This document shows positions 45,192-52,926 of a DNA stretch of 64,000 bases, one piece after another. Position 1 is the stretch's first letter. Each line of letters starts with the position of its first letter. Location of the stretch: contig NZ_JAJFAX010000001.1 in assembly GCF_019710475.1 (NCBI RefSeq), forward strand, positions 434,001 to 498,000, written 5' to 3'. Source of the DNA: Glycomyces sp. TRM65418 (GTDB lineage Bacteria; Actinomycetota; Actinomycetes; Mycobacteriales; Micromonosporaceae). Below the pieces are notes generated by a model. That model made no database searches, was not told the DNA's origin, and saw nothing but the letters and a program-made list of their open reading frames with translations. The translations under genes were made by a program, and so were the position numbers.

Positions 45192-46166
45192 TCACGCCTC
45201 CAGGAGCGCGAGGTTCCTGACGAGGACCTCGGTCGACCACTTGATCTGGTGGGCGGTCTGCTCCTCGTCGAAGCCGCGCACGGCGCACTCGACGACGAGG
45301 ATGAGCATCAGGTAGATCCGGTAGAGGGCCAGCCGCCGCTCCTCCCCCGCCGTCAGCTCCCGGCCCAGGAAGCCGTCCACGGCCGCCGCCGTCTCCTCGG
45401 CGGAACCGAACGAGAGGGAGACGATCTCGGCGATCGGATCCCCGTAGAACGCCCGCTCGCCGTCGATGAACGCCTCGACGCGCCAACCGGACTCGGCCCG
45501 CTCGACGAAGACGTTGCCGTCCCACAGGTCGAAGTGGACGAGCGCGGGTCGGGTCACCTCGTCGAGCAGGTCGCGCTCGGCGGCGACGAGCGCGGCGATC
45601 TCCTCGGCGGGACGCGGCAGCGGCGAGCCCTGCTCGGCGGCGTCGGCGAGGACGTCCGCGATCATCGCCTGGAACGACTCGGACCAGGTGTCCGCGACGG
45701 TGCGGCCGCTCTTGCGCGGGTAGCCGAACCGCTCACCGGTGACCGTGGCGAAGCGTGCGCTCAGGGCCCCGATCTCGCGCCGCACGGCCAGGAGCTCGGC
45801 CTCGGACATGTCGTCCCTCGCGTTCGGGAGCGTGACGCCGTTGAGGCGGTCGATGATCATCACGCCGCCGTCGGGGTCGCCGTAGTGGAGCGCGGGCATC
45901 GGCACGCCCGCGGCGAGGCCCCGCTCGAAGCACTCGATCTCGGTCGCCATGAGGTCGACTTCGTAGCGCAGCAGCTTGAGGTTCCTGTCGGGGGCGACCT
46001 TGACGACCACGTGGCGGCCGTCGGCCAGTTCGAGGGCGTGCGCGGCGTTGAAGAAGCCGTCCTGGAACTCCTCGTGGCCGACGACGTCGACCGGTCCCGG
46101 AAGGTGCCGCCGGGCGATGGCCTCGACGTCGGCGCGGGCGAGGCGGGGGCGGATGGCGATTTCCAT
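45192..46166 (-). CDS. Aminoglycoside phosphotransferase-family kinase
   Basis: Deduced 324 residues. Protein-kinase-like fold with the Brenner motif HFDLWDGNVFV (HxDxxxxN, catalytic Asp) and the metal site AFIDGERAFYGDP. HVVVKVAPDRNLKLLRYEVD is the ATP-binding Lys segment. The APH family covers kinases of antibiotics, sugars and small metabolites; this member is in no resistance context, so a resistance role should not be assumed. Confidence 0.9.
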   Translation of the reverse strand: MEIAIRPRLARADVEAIARRHLPGPVDVVGHEEFQDGFFNAAHALELADGRHVVVKVAPDRNLKLLRYEVDLMATEIECFERGLAAGVPMPALHYGDPDGGVMIIDRLNGVTLPNARDDMSEAELLAVRREIGALSARFATVTGERFGYPRKSGRTVADTWSESFQAMIADVLADAAEQGSPLPRPAEEIAALVAAERDLLDEVTRPALVHFDLWDGNVFVERAESGWRVEAFIDGERAFYGDPIAEIVSLSFGSAEETAAAVDGFLGRELTAGEERRLALYRIYLMLILVVECAVRGFDEEQTAHQIKWSTEVLVRNLALLEA

Positions 46167-46278
46167 CGGGCCATTCTCGCCGCCGGAGCGCCGGACGGCA
46201 ATCCTGATTTTCTCCTTGTCCCGCAGGGCGGCCCGTCATAGCGTGGACGGATCGACCGTTCGATGACCGGAGGCGACC

Positions 46279-46791
46279 ATGACCGACCCGCATTCATCCG
46301 TGGTGCTGCGCGAGGCGCGGCCCGGCGACCTCGGCTGGATCGTGCACCGCCAGGGGAAGGGCTACTGGGAGGAGTTCGGCTGGAACGAGGAGTACGAGGC
46401 GCTCGTCGCGCGCATCGTGGCCGACTTCGCCGCCGGCCACGACCCCAGCCGCGAGGCCGTCTGGATCGCCGAACTCGACGGCGAGCCGGTCGGGTCGGTC
46501 ATGTGCGTGGACGCGGGCGGGTCGGTCGCGAAGCTGCGGCTGCTGTGGGTCGAGCCGTCCGGCCGCGGCAAGGGCGTCGGCGGGCTGCTCGTGCGCCGCT
46601 GCGTCGACTTCGCCCGCGAGGCCGGGTACCTGTCGATGACGTTGTGGACCATGGGCGTCCTGGATGCGGCCCGGCGGCTCTACGAGGAGGCCGGGTTCGC
46701 CCTGACCAGCGAGAAGCCGGTGCGGATGTTCGGCAAGGACGACCTGGTGAACCAGGTCTGGGACCTGCCGCTGCGCGAGAGCGCCGCTTGA
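46279..46791 (+). CDS. GNAT acetyltransferase
   Basis: Deduced 170 residues. Acetyl-CoA-binding motif LRLLWVEPSGRGKGVGGLLV with the Q/RxxGxG/A core RGKGVG, preceded by GEPVGSVMCVDAGGSVAK. The N-terminal VLREARPGDLGWIVHRQGKG is shared with GNAT proteins fused to MarR regulators in other bacteria. It is free-standing here. AGGCG precedes the ATG. Divergent from the APH-type gene. Confidence 0.92.
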   Translation: MTDPHSSVVLREARPGDLGWIVHRQGKGYWEEFGWNEEYEALVARIVADFAAGHDPSREAVWIAELDGEPVGSVMCVDAGGSVAKLRLLWVEPSGRGKGVGGLLVRRCVDFAREAGYLSMTLWTMGVLDAARRLYEEAGFALTSEKPVRMFGKDDLVNQVWDLPLRESAA

Positions 46792-46792
46792 G

Positions 46793-46825
46793 GAGCCGCG
46801 CCGCGTGCGGGACGGGGCGCGGCTC
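46793..46825. terminator. Hairpin between the GNAT gene and pspA
   Basis: Ten-bp perfect arms (46793-46802, 46816-46825) with a 13-nt loop, between convergent genes. Confidence 0.6.
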
Positions 46826-46870
46826 GCCCCGGGTCGCCGGCGCGGCCCGGGGACGGTGCCGGGGTGTCGC

Positions 46871-47584
46871 TCACCCCGACTTGAGGGCCGCCATGCGGGC
46901 CTCGATCTCGGCCTCGTCGCCGAGGCTCTCGAGGTCCTCGAACTGCTGATCCAAGGAGGACATGGCCAGCTCCTGATGGCCCCGCACCTTTGCCTCCTCG
47001 CGGCGGACCTTCTCCTCGAACCGGCTGACCTCGCTGAGGGGGTCCATCACGTCGATGCCGCCGAGCGCCTCGGTGACCTGCTGCTGCGCCTGAGCGGTCC
47101 GCTGCCGCGCGACCAGGCTGCTCCGCTTCGACTGCAGCTCGGACAGCTTCGACTTCATCGCCGCCAGGGAATGCTTCAGCTTCTCGACCACCTCGCGCTG
47201 GCCCGCGATGATCGGCTCGTTGGCCCTCATCTCCTTCTCGAACGCGATCTGCTTGCCCAGCGCGACCTTGGCGAGGTTGTCGAAACGGTCGGCCTCGGCG
47301 TCGTTGCCCGCCGCCCGCAGCTCGTCGGCCTTGCGGCTCGCGGTGCGCGCCTTGGCGCCCCACTCCTCGACCGCCTGCGAGTCGGCCTCGTGGTCGTCCT
47401 CCATGAGCCGCAGGTTCCCGATGGTCTCGGCGATCGAGTTCTCCGCCTCGACGATGCTGTTCTTGTAGTCGCGCTCCATCTGCGTGAGCATCTTCTCGGG
47501 ATCCTCGGCGTTGTCGATGACGTCGTTGATGTTCGCCTTGACGAGCTGCCCGATGCGCCCGAGGATCGACTGCTTCTTGGTCAT
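46871..47584 (-). CDS. pspA: PspA/IM30-family membrane-stress protein
   Basis: Deduced 237 residues, almost all coiled coil, which assembles on the inner face of the membrane to repair proton leakage. Opening KKQSILGRIGQLVKANINDV (amphipathic helix) and DNAEDPEKMLTQMERDYKNS are the family hallmarks. ATG 47584 is chosen with AAGGAG 7 nt upstream. It lies 47 nt downstream of the TPM-domain gene on the same strand, so the two form an operon. Confidence 0.95.
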   Translation of the reverse strand: MTKKQSILGRIGQLVKANINDVIDNAEDPEKMLTQMERDYKNSIVEAENSIAETIGNLRLMEDDHEADSQAVEEWGAKARTASRKADELRAAGNDAEADRFDNLAKVALGKQIAFEKEMRANEPIIAGQREVVEKLKHSLAAMKSKLSELQSKRSSLVARQRTAQAQQQVTEALGGIDVMDPLSEVSRFEEKVRREEAKVRGHQELAMSSLDQQFEDLESLGDEAEIEARMAALKSG

Positions 47585-47631
47585 GGTGGTCTCCTTGAGA
47601 TCGTGCTGGATCGTGTCGGTCACCGGGTCCT

Positions 47632-49614
47632 TCAGAATCGGCCCCCGCCTCCTCGCCGGCCGCGGGTCGCGCCGCCCCCGAACGAACCCGGGACCCCACC
47701 GCGCCGATGCCCTCCGGAACCGGTGGAGAAGCCGCCGGGGCGCGCGGACCCGCCGCCGAGCAGATTGCCCAGGAGGATCCCGCCGAGGACGGCTCCGGCG
47801 TTGCCGCCCATGGCGGGTCCGCCCTGGTTCGGGTTGCTCGGAGACAGGTAGCCGCGCACGTCCCGCTGGGCGCCGGCGGAGGCCTCGTTCGCGAGCGCGT
47901 CGGCCCGGTGGGCCAGGTCGAGCGCCTGCGCCGGGTCCCGGTCCTGCAGCGCCGACGCCTGCGCGAGGTGGTGCTTGGCCTCGTTGAGGCGGGTGCGGGC
48001 CTCGGGGCCGACCGCGCCGCGGTTGGTGTTGACGTAGTCCTCGACGGCGGCCGTGGTGCTCCGCGCGCTCAGCAGGACCTGGCCGAGCTGCTCCTTCGCC
48101 CGCCTGGCGTTCTGGGCGGCGTCGCGCAGCGCCTGGACTTCGCGGTCGAGGTCGGCCTGGGCCCGTTCGACGCCGGCGATGGTCTCGAGGGGATCGACGG
48201 ATCCGGCCGACATGGCGCGGCGGGCGTCGGCGACGACCGCCTCCGAACGCGCCGCCCGGGCGGCGACCCCGGGACCGGCATCGGTGGCCGCGGCCAGGCG
48301 GCGGGCCTCGGCGGCGTTCGCGGCGGCTTCGTCGAGTACGGCCGGCAGGCGCGCGGCGGCGGCGTCGATCTCCTCGGCCCGCCGCTGGACGGCTTCGACC
48401 GCCTGCTCGGCCTGCGCGGTCGCCTCCTCGGCGGCCCGTACGAGTACGGCGGCCCGGCCCCGGTCGCCCGCGTCGATCGCCTCCTCGGCCTCGGCGAGGT
48501 GCTCTTGGGCGAAGCGCAGCCGGTCCTCGGCGGTGTCGGGGAAGTCGGCGACCGTGGCGGAGGCGGAGGCGGGGTGTCGTTCACGGAGGGCCGCCACCGC
48601 CGTGCGGGACTCGTCGAGCTTCGGGCGCAGGGCCGCACCTCGTTCCTTGAGCGCGGCGACGGCCTCGGGGGCGCGCCGGCCGAGGTCGCGGAGCCGGTCG
48701 AAGTCGGCCGCCTTGGCGTCCAGTTCCCGGTTGGCCTTGACGAGCCGGTCGATGATCTCCGAGAGCATCTGGCGGCGTTCGGGTTCGGTCTCGGGGACCT
48801 CGTCGTCGAGTTCCTGGCGGAGCGTGAACGAGGCGGAGAGCTCGGCCTTGGCCGACGTCAGCGCGGTGGTGTACGCGGCGGTCTGCTCGGCGCCGAACTC
48901 GGCCTCCGCGAAGCCGAGTTCCTGCTCGCTGGTGCGGAGCGCGTCGTCGGTCGCCACGAGGAGCCGGTTGGCCTCGTTGTTGAGCTGCTCGGTGGTGAGC
49001 TTCTTGCGCTGTCCGGTGGTGGGCGCGCCGACGGCTCGGGCGGGGCGGCGCTTCCTGAACCAAAGGAAGAGGAGCACGGCGGCGATGAGGAGGAGCGGGA
49101 CCAGGAGCCAGGCGGGCGAGAGGCCGCCGGAGGAGCCGGAGGAGCGTTCTCCGGTGGAGGCGGCCCTGTAGCCTTCGGCGGCGCCGATCGCGGCCCCGGC
49201 CCAGTCCCCTTCGGCCAGTCGCGGTCCGATCCGGTCGGCGGCGACCTCGTTGAGCTGGCCGTCGGTGAGCGGGAAGCCCGAGGCGACGGACCAGGTGTAG
49301 CGGCGCTCCTCGGTGGCGACGGCGAGCAGGAGGTCGTCGGTGCCGAGTCCGCTGTCGATGGCGGTGGTGTCGGCCCAGGTCTGCGGTTCGTAGCCGCCGA
49401 AGTCGGCGATGTAGACGACGTAGAGGCCGATGCCGGTGTCGGCCTTGAGGTCCGCGATGGCGTCCTGGATCTCGGCTTCTTCGCCGGCGACGGCGCCGAC
49501 CTGGTCGGTGACGGGGCCCGAGAGGAGGATCGGAGCCGCGGCCGGGGCGGGCGGGGCCCAGAGGAGCAGGGCGAGTCCCGCCAGTGCCGCCAGTGTCGAC
49601 TGGAGCGACCGCAT
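47632..49614 (-). CDS. TPM-domain membrane protein (PspA-associated)
   Basis: Deduced 660 residues. Signal peptide (ALAGLALLLWAPPAPAAAP), an extracytoplasmic TPM_phosphatase/Psb32-like domain (about 32-155; GPVTDQVGAVAGEEAEIQDA), one membrane helix (about 165-185, LLVPLLLIAAVLLFLWF), then a very long cytosolic region of about 370 residues rich in Ala, Glu and Arg with coiled-coil character, and a Gly/Arg-rich end (GGGSARPGGFSTGSGG and more). ATG 49614 has GAGGGG 6 nt upstream. Coupled to pspA: the coiled-coil part could bind PspA and signal envelope stress. Confidence 0.85.
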   Translation of the reverse strand: MRSLQSTLAALAGLALLLWAPPAPAAAPILLSGPVTDQVGAVAGEEAEIQDAIADLKADTGIGLYVVYIADFGGYEPQTWADTTAIDSGLGTDDLLLAVATEERRYTWSVASGFPLTDGQLNEVAADRIGPRLAEGDWAGAAIGAAEGYRAASTGERSSGSSGGLSPAWLLVPLLLIAAVLLFLWFRKRRPARAVGAPTTGQRKKLTTEQLNNEANRLLVATDDALRTSEQELGFAEAEFGAEQTAAYTTALTSAKAELSASFTLRQELDDEVPETEPERRQMLSEIIDRLVKANRELDAKAADFDRLRDLGRRAPEAVAALKERGAALRPKLDESRTAVAALRERHPASASATVADFPDTAEDRLRFAQEHLAEAEEAIDAGDRGRAAVLVRAAEEATAQAEQAVEAVQRRAEEIDAAAARLPAVLDEAAANAAEARRLAAATDAGPGVAARAARSEAVVADARRAMSAGSVDPLETIAGVERAQADLDREVQALRDAAQNARRAKEQLGQVLLSARSTTAAVEDYVNTNRGAVGPEARTRLNEAKHHLAQASALQDRDPAQALDLAHRADALANEASAGAQRDVRGYLSPSNPNQGGPAMGGNAGAVLGGILLGNLLGGGSARPGGFSTGSGGHRRGGVPGSFGGGATRGRRGGGGRF

Positions 49615-49771
49615 GAGCACCCCCTCAGCTCGGAAACGGAGTCAGTCTAGGAGCGAACGCGTCGATGCCCGGTTCGTTTCGGTATTTCCTTCACGGCGGG
49701 CCAGTATGCGGAGGGAGTGGTCCGTGTCACGGGCCGAAATATTCGGCGGCGGGCGGGCGTCCTACAGGGCG

Positions 49772-49798
49772 TTGGCACTCTCGGGTTGAGAGTGCTAA
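49772..49798 (+). promoter_or_regulatory. CIRCE element (HrcA operator) before hsp20
   Basis: TTGGCACTC-N9-GAGTGCTAA, one mismatch from the consensus TTAGCACTC-N9-GAGTGCTAA. It lies 23 bp upstream of the hsp20 ATG and overlaps a promoter-like TTGGCA / TAATCC pair. CIRCE is the binding site of the repressor HrcA, which is not in this window. Confidence 0.9.
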
Positions 49799-49821
49799 TC
49801 CCGAGGAAGGAGACCGCCACC

Positions 49822-50298
49822 ATGATCGTTCGCTACCAGCACCCTTACGCGGCGTTCCGACAGTTCGACCGCGAGTTCGAGCGCCTGGTCCGGGCCGGTT
49901 TCGGCCAGGGATCGGTGCAGTACACCCTGCGCGCCGACGTCTACACCGAAGGCGAGGACCTCGTGGTCACCGCCGCGGTTCCCGGCGTGAGCCCGGAGGA
50001 CGTCACGGTCGAACTCGAGGGGCGCCGCCTCTCGATCACCGCCGAGCGACGGCGCCGCGAGGCCGCCGAAGGCGACCGCTACCTCGTGCGCGGCCTGGCC
50101 GGCGGCACGTTCCGCCGCGAGTTCACCCTCCCGGAGGGCACGACCGCCGAGCAGCTGAGCGCGGAGGTCGCCGACGGGCTCCTCACGGTGCGCGTGGCGG
50201 GCGCGGTCAAGCCCGCCCCGCAGCCGCAGCGCATCCCAGTCAACGGCGTCACGCCGGCGATCGAGGGCGAAGCCGCCGAGGCGACGGCGACCGAATAG
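49822..50298 (+). CDS. Small heat-shock protein Hsp20
   Basis: ATP-independent holdase of 158 residues. The alpha-crystallin domain occupies about 33-130: YTLRADVYTEGEDLVVTAAV, PGVSPEDVTVELEGRRLSIT and the closing ADGLLTVRVAG. A short N-terminal arm (FRQFDREFERLVRAGF) and a C-terminal extension with IPV (I-x-V) for oligomer assembly. AAGGAG is 8 nt upstream of ATG 49822. A CIRCE element controls it, so it should be induced on heat shock by relief of HrcA. Confidence 0.95.
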   Translation: MIVRYQHPYAAFRQFDREFERLVRAGFGQGSVQYTLRADVYTEGEDLVVTAAVPGVSPEDVTVELEGRRLSITAERRRREAAEGDRYLVRGLAGGTFRREFTLPEGTTAEQLSAEVADGLLTVRVAGAVKPAPQPQRIPVNGVTPAIEGEAAEATATE

Positions 50299-50313
50299 GC
50301 GTCGAACGGCGGG

Positions 50314-50337
50314 CGGCCCCGGAGCGATCCGGGGCCG
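50314..50337 (+). terminator. Terminator of hsp20
   Basis: Ten-bp perfect arms (50314-50323, 50328-50337), tetraloop GCGA, followed by TT. Confidence 0.8.
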
Positions 50338-50353
50338 TTCCGCCGTCCGCGGC

Positions 50354-50551
50354 TCACCACAGCTCGGGGGGCCGGGCGCTGAGGACCGGGTCGCCGAACG
50401 CGCCGGTGTTCGTGACGATCTGGCCCGGCATGGAGTACGCGACGGCGACGGGCAGCGCGACCCCGTCGCCGGTGGCCACCTCGGCGACGGCCTCGCCGCC
50501 CTCGTAGACGTGGACGGTCCGGCTCTCGTTGCCCGTGGGGAAGGACTCCAT
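50354..50551 (-). CDS. Short hypothetical frame, possibly the 3' stub of a larger gene
   Basis: Deduced 65 residues from ATG 50551. The residue pattern (VHVYEGGEAVAEVATGDGVA, then VAYSMPGQIVTNTGAFGDPV) looks like a real protein: beta-strand alternation and no arginine runs. The open frame continues about 25 codons upstream of the ATG with similar composition (LSGGPWQGEPVPDRLP) but no start. So it is either a small gene or a 5'-deleted remnant. Not recognised. Confidence 0.35.
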   Translation of the reverse strand: MESFPTGNESRTVHVYEGGEAVAEVATGDGVALPVAVAYSMPGQIVTNTGAFGDPVLSARPPELW

Positions 50552-50635
50552 CGGGAGCCGGTCCGGGACGGGCTCGCCCTGCCAAGGACCGCCGGACAGG
50601 GCCGCACCTGCTGAGGCCCGGTGCCGTCCCGTGCC

Positions 50636-51292
50636 TCAGTGCGCGGCCTCGACGGTTTCGGCGGCCTTCCGCAGGTCGTCGACCAACCGCGCGAGCGCCT
50701 CGGCGCGATCGTCGCCGTGCAGGCGGATCACCGCGGAGGGATGGACCGTCGCCAGGAACGCGCACTGCACCTCCGTCCCCTCCAGCTCCAGGTCGTAGAC
50801 CTCGCCCCGCTGGGTGCTGACGCGGAACGCCGGGCCCATGAGGGACTGGGCGGCGGTCGCCCCGAGCGCGACCACGAGCGCGGGCCGGATCGCGTCCAGC
50901 TCGGCGCGCAGCCAAGGGTGGCAGGCGACCACCTCGCTGCGGGCCGGCTTCTTGTGGAGGCGGCGGCCGCCGCGTTCGGCCCGCTCGAACTTGAAATGCT
51001 TGACCGCGTTGGTGACGTAGAGCCGGGACCGGTCGATCCCGGCCTCCTCGAGCGCCTGGTCCAGCAGCCGCCCGGACGGACCTGCGAACGGTTCGCCCTC
51101 CCGGTCCTCGACGTCGCCCGGCTGCTCGCCGACCAGGACGACGCGGGCGTGCTCGTCGCCCTCGCCGAAGACGGTCTGCGTGGCTTCGCGGTACAGCTCG
51201 CAGCCTTCGCAGGTCCGGGCCGCCTCGCGCAGCCGGTCGATGTCGCCGCCTTCGGGCACCCATGCTTCGGCGCCGGGTTGCCGTGGTGTCAT
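50636..51292 (-). CDS. UdgX-type uracil-DNA glycosylase
   Basis: Deduced 218 residues of the UDG superfamily, family 4-like fold. The first motif is GEQPGDVEDREGEPFAGPSG (EQPGDxED of UdgX, where family 4 has EAPG). An insert in KHFKFERAERGGRRLHKKPA corresponds to the R-RRIH loop in which a His forms a covalent bond with the excised site. Four Cys for the 4Fe-4S cluster: CEGCELYR, CHP and ATVHP-adjacent C residues (AFLATVHPSAVIRLHG is the last motif). Known UdgX binds uracil-DNA irreversibly. ATG 51292. Confidence 0.88.
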   Translation of the reverse strand: MTPRQPGAEAWVPEGGDIDRLREAARTCEGCELYREATQTVFGEGDEHARVVLVGEQPGDVEDREGEPFAGPSGRLLDQALEEAGIDRSRLYVTNAVKHFKFERAERGGRRLHKKPARSEVVACHPWLRAELDAIRPALVVALGATAAQSLMGPAFRVSTQRGEVYDLELEGTEVQCAFLATVHPSAVIRLHGDDRAEALARLVDDLRKAAETVEAAH

Positions 51293-51465
51293 GTCGTCGC
51301 CTTCCCGAGCAGGATCCGCTGCAGCTCGCGCTGGCGACGGGGATACCCGGGCACGGCACCGGTGAACACGGAGCGTGCTCGTCGAATCTCGGCCGATCGG
51401 GTGCGATGGCGGCCTCGTCGCCGAATGCGAAGACGGCACCGCGCGCCGGTGCAGCGCGGCGGGCC

Positions 51466-52263
51466 TCAGCGGCGCGCGGCGACGAGGCGGGCGCGGGGGC
51501 GGTGACGCCACTCGCCGACCGGCGCTCTCCGGAGGAACTCGGCGCGCAGCATGTCGACGAACGCGTCGCCTCGCGAGAGGACCAGGGAGCGGCCCGGGCC
51601 CGAGCTCGCCCAGGCGTCGAAGACCTCGGCCGCGTCGCGGTGCGCCATCGGGTAGACCGGGAGCTCGTCGCGTTCGAGCGTCGCGCCGTGCTCGGTCACC
51701 GTGGCGGCGAGCGCGTCCTCCCAGGCGTCGTCGTCGCCGGCGGGCAGATGCTCGCCGGTCACCTCGGCCAGGAGCGCGAACGGCCCGTCCGTCTCGGTGA
51801 CCTCCGGCCAGAACACGATCGAGAGCCGCCCGTTGGGGCGCAGCGCGTCCAGCCAGGACCGGACGGCGTGCTCGGGGTCGGGCAGCTGCTGGAGGCCGAA
51901 GACGGAGACGACCGCGCCGCAGCGGCCGGACCAGCGCGGGTCGAGCGTGGCGGCGTCCGCCACGACCGCCTCGACACGGGGCCGGCCGGCGGCCCGTTCG
52001 CGGGCCCGCTCGATCATGCCCGGCGAGAGGTCGATGCCGACGATCTCGCGATCGGGGAAGCGTTCGACCAGCAGGTCGAGTTCGGGGAAGGTCCCGCAGC
52101 ACGGTACGAGGACGGGGCCGTCCGGGAGGTCGGGGGCGGCGACGGCCGCGACCGCGAGCTCGACCCAGGGCGCGAACCGCGGGACGAAATAGGCGTCGTA
52201 CCCGTCCGCCGCGTCGTCCCAGGCGCGGGCCGTCCGTCGGAGCCGTTCATCGTCGGTCGTCAT
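51466..52263 (-). CDS. Class I SAM-dependent methyltransferase
   Basis: Deduced 265 residues. SAM motif I is VLVPCCGTFPELDLLVERFP (PCCGTG-like), motif II VGIDLSPGMIERARERA, and motif post-II VADAATLDPRW. The form is that of UbiE/MerR-type methyltransferases acting on small molecules; the substrate is unknown. ATG 52263 is chosen as the first in frame after the unrelated upstream sequence. Not in an obvious operon. Confidence 0.9.
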   Translation of the reverse strand: MTTDDERLRRTARAWDDAADGYDAYFVPRFAPWVELAVAAVAAPDLPDGPVLVPCCGTFPELDLLVERFPDREIVGIDLSPGMIERARERAAGRPRVEAVVADAATLDPRWSGRCGAVVSVFGLQQLPDPEHAVRSWLDALRPNGRLSIVFWPEVTETDGPFALLAEVTGEHLPAGDDDAWEDALAATVTEHGATLERDELPVYPMAHRDAAEVFDAWASSGPGRSLVLSRGDAFVDMLRAEFLRRAPVGEWRHRPRARLVAARR

Positions 52264-52504
52264 GATGCGCCACAGCGTATCGCCTCCCCGGACTCGCCCG
52301 AGGCGAGCGGTCAGGCCCGCTTCGCGAGCAGCAGGCCGTGGGCGCGGCACTCCGCGGCGAGGCCGTGGGCCGCCGCGTCGGCGATCCTCCGCTCGGGAGG
52401 GGTTCGCCGCCAGTCGGAACTGGACGAGCGTTCGTCGACGAGGACGATCGGAGACGGATACCGCGGGGCCCGGGAGCCCGCGCGAAGAAGAAGGAATGCT
52501 GTGG

Positions 52505-52575
52505 AGGTGGGTACGGGATTCGAACCCGTGTGCACGGCTTTGCAGGCCGTTACCTAACCACTCGGACAACCCACC
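52505..52575 (-). tRNA. tRNA-Cys (GCA)
   Basis: Minus-strand cloverleaf: acceptor GGTGGGT/ACCCACC, anticodon stem ACGGC/GCCGT, loop CTGCAAA (anticodon GCA), T arm with GGTTCGAATCC. First of a Cys-Val-Gly group reading from the left. Confidence 0.96.
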
Positions 52576-52624
52576 CTGATGCGAAGGAAGCCCAGGTCTT
52601 GCGAACCCGGGCTTCTCGCTTCTG

Positions 52625-52696
52625 TGGACGATACTGGGATTGAACCAGTGACCTCTCCCGTGTCAGGGGAGTGCTCTCCCGCTGAGCTAATCGTCC
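52625..52696 (-). tRNA. tRNA-Val (GAC)
   Basis: Minus-strand cloverleaf: acceptor GGACGAT/ATCGTCC with discriminator A, anticodon stem CTCCC/GGGAG, loop CTGACAC (anticodon GAC), T arm GGTTCAATCC. Confidence 0.96.
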
Positions 52697-52720
52697 GGGA
52701 CAGCGCTCTTTCGAGCTCCG

Positions 52721-52793
52721 AGCGGACGACCGGGATCGAACCGGCGACCTACACCTTGGCAAGGTGTCGCGCTACCAACTGCGCTACGTCCGC
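52721..52793 (-). tRNA. tRNA-Gly (GCC), second copy
   Basis: Sequence identical to the tRNA-Gly at 39830-39902, including 1 nt before and 3 nt after. Part of a Gly-Val-Cys transcription unit, an arrangement common in actinobacteria. Confidence 0.97.
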
Positions 52794-52926
52794 ATGTCTG
52801 CCTGGGGTTTTTCGTTCCCCCGGCGACGGGATAGAACTTTACCCAATGCTCGCGGGAGCGTCCACCGGGGGGTGGGGGCTTCCGGCTTGGAAGCATGTTG
52901 TCGCAGCGCTCTGGCAGAATCCTCCC

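Noticed and set aside
45192..46166. Aminoglycoside resistance gene
   Set aside because: The APH fold is shared by many kinases of small molecules. The sequence does not match a known resistance subtype as far as I can tell, and there is no mobile or cluster context.
39829..52796. Genomic island between the two tRNA-Gly genes
   Set aside because: No integrase, no transposase, no att-like partial repeat other than the full tRNA, and the genes between are typical housekeeping and metabolic genes with the same composition as the surroundings.
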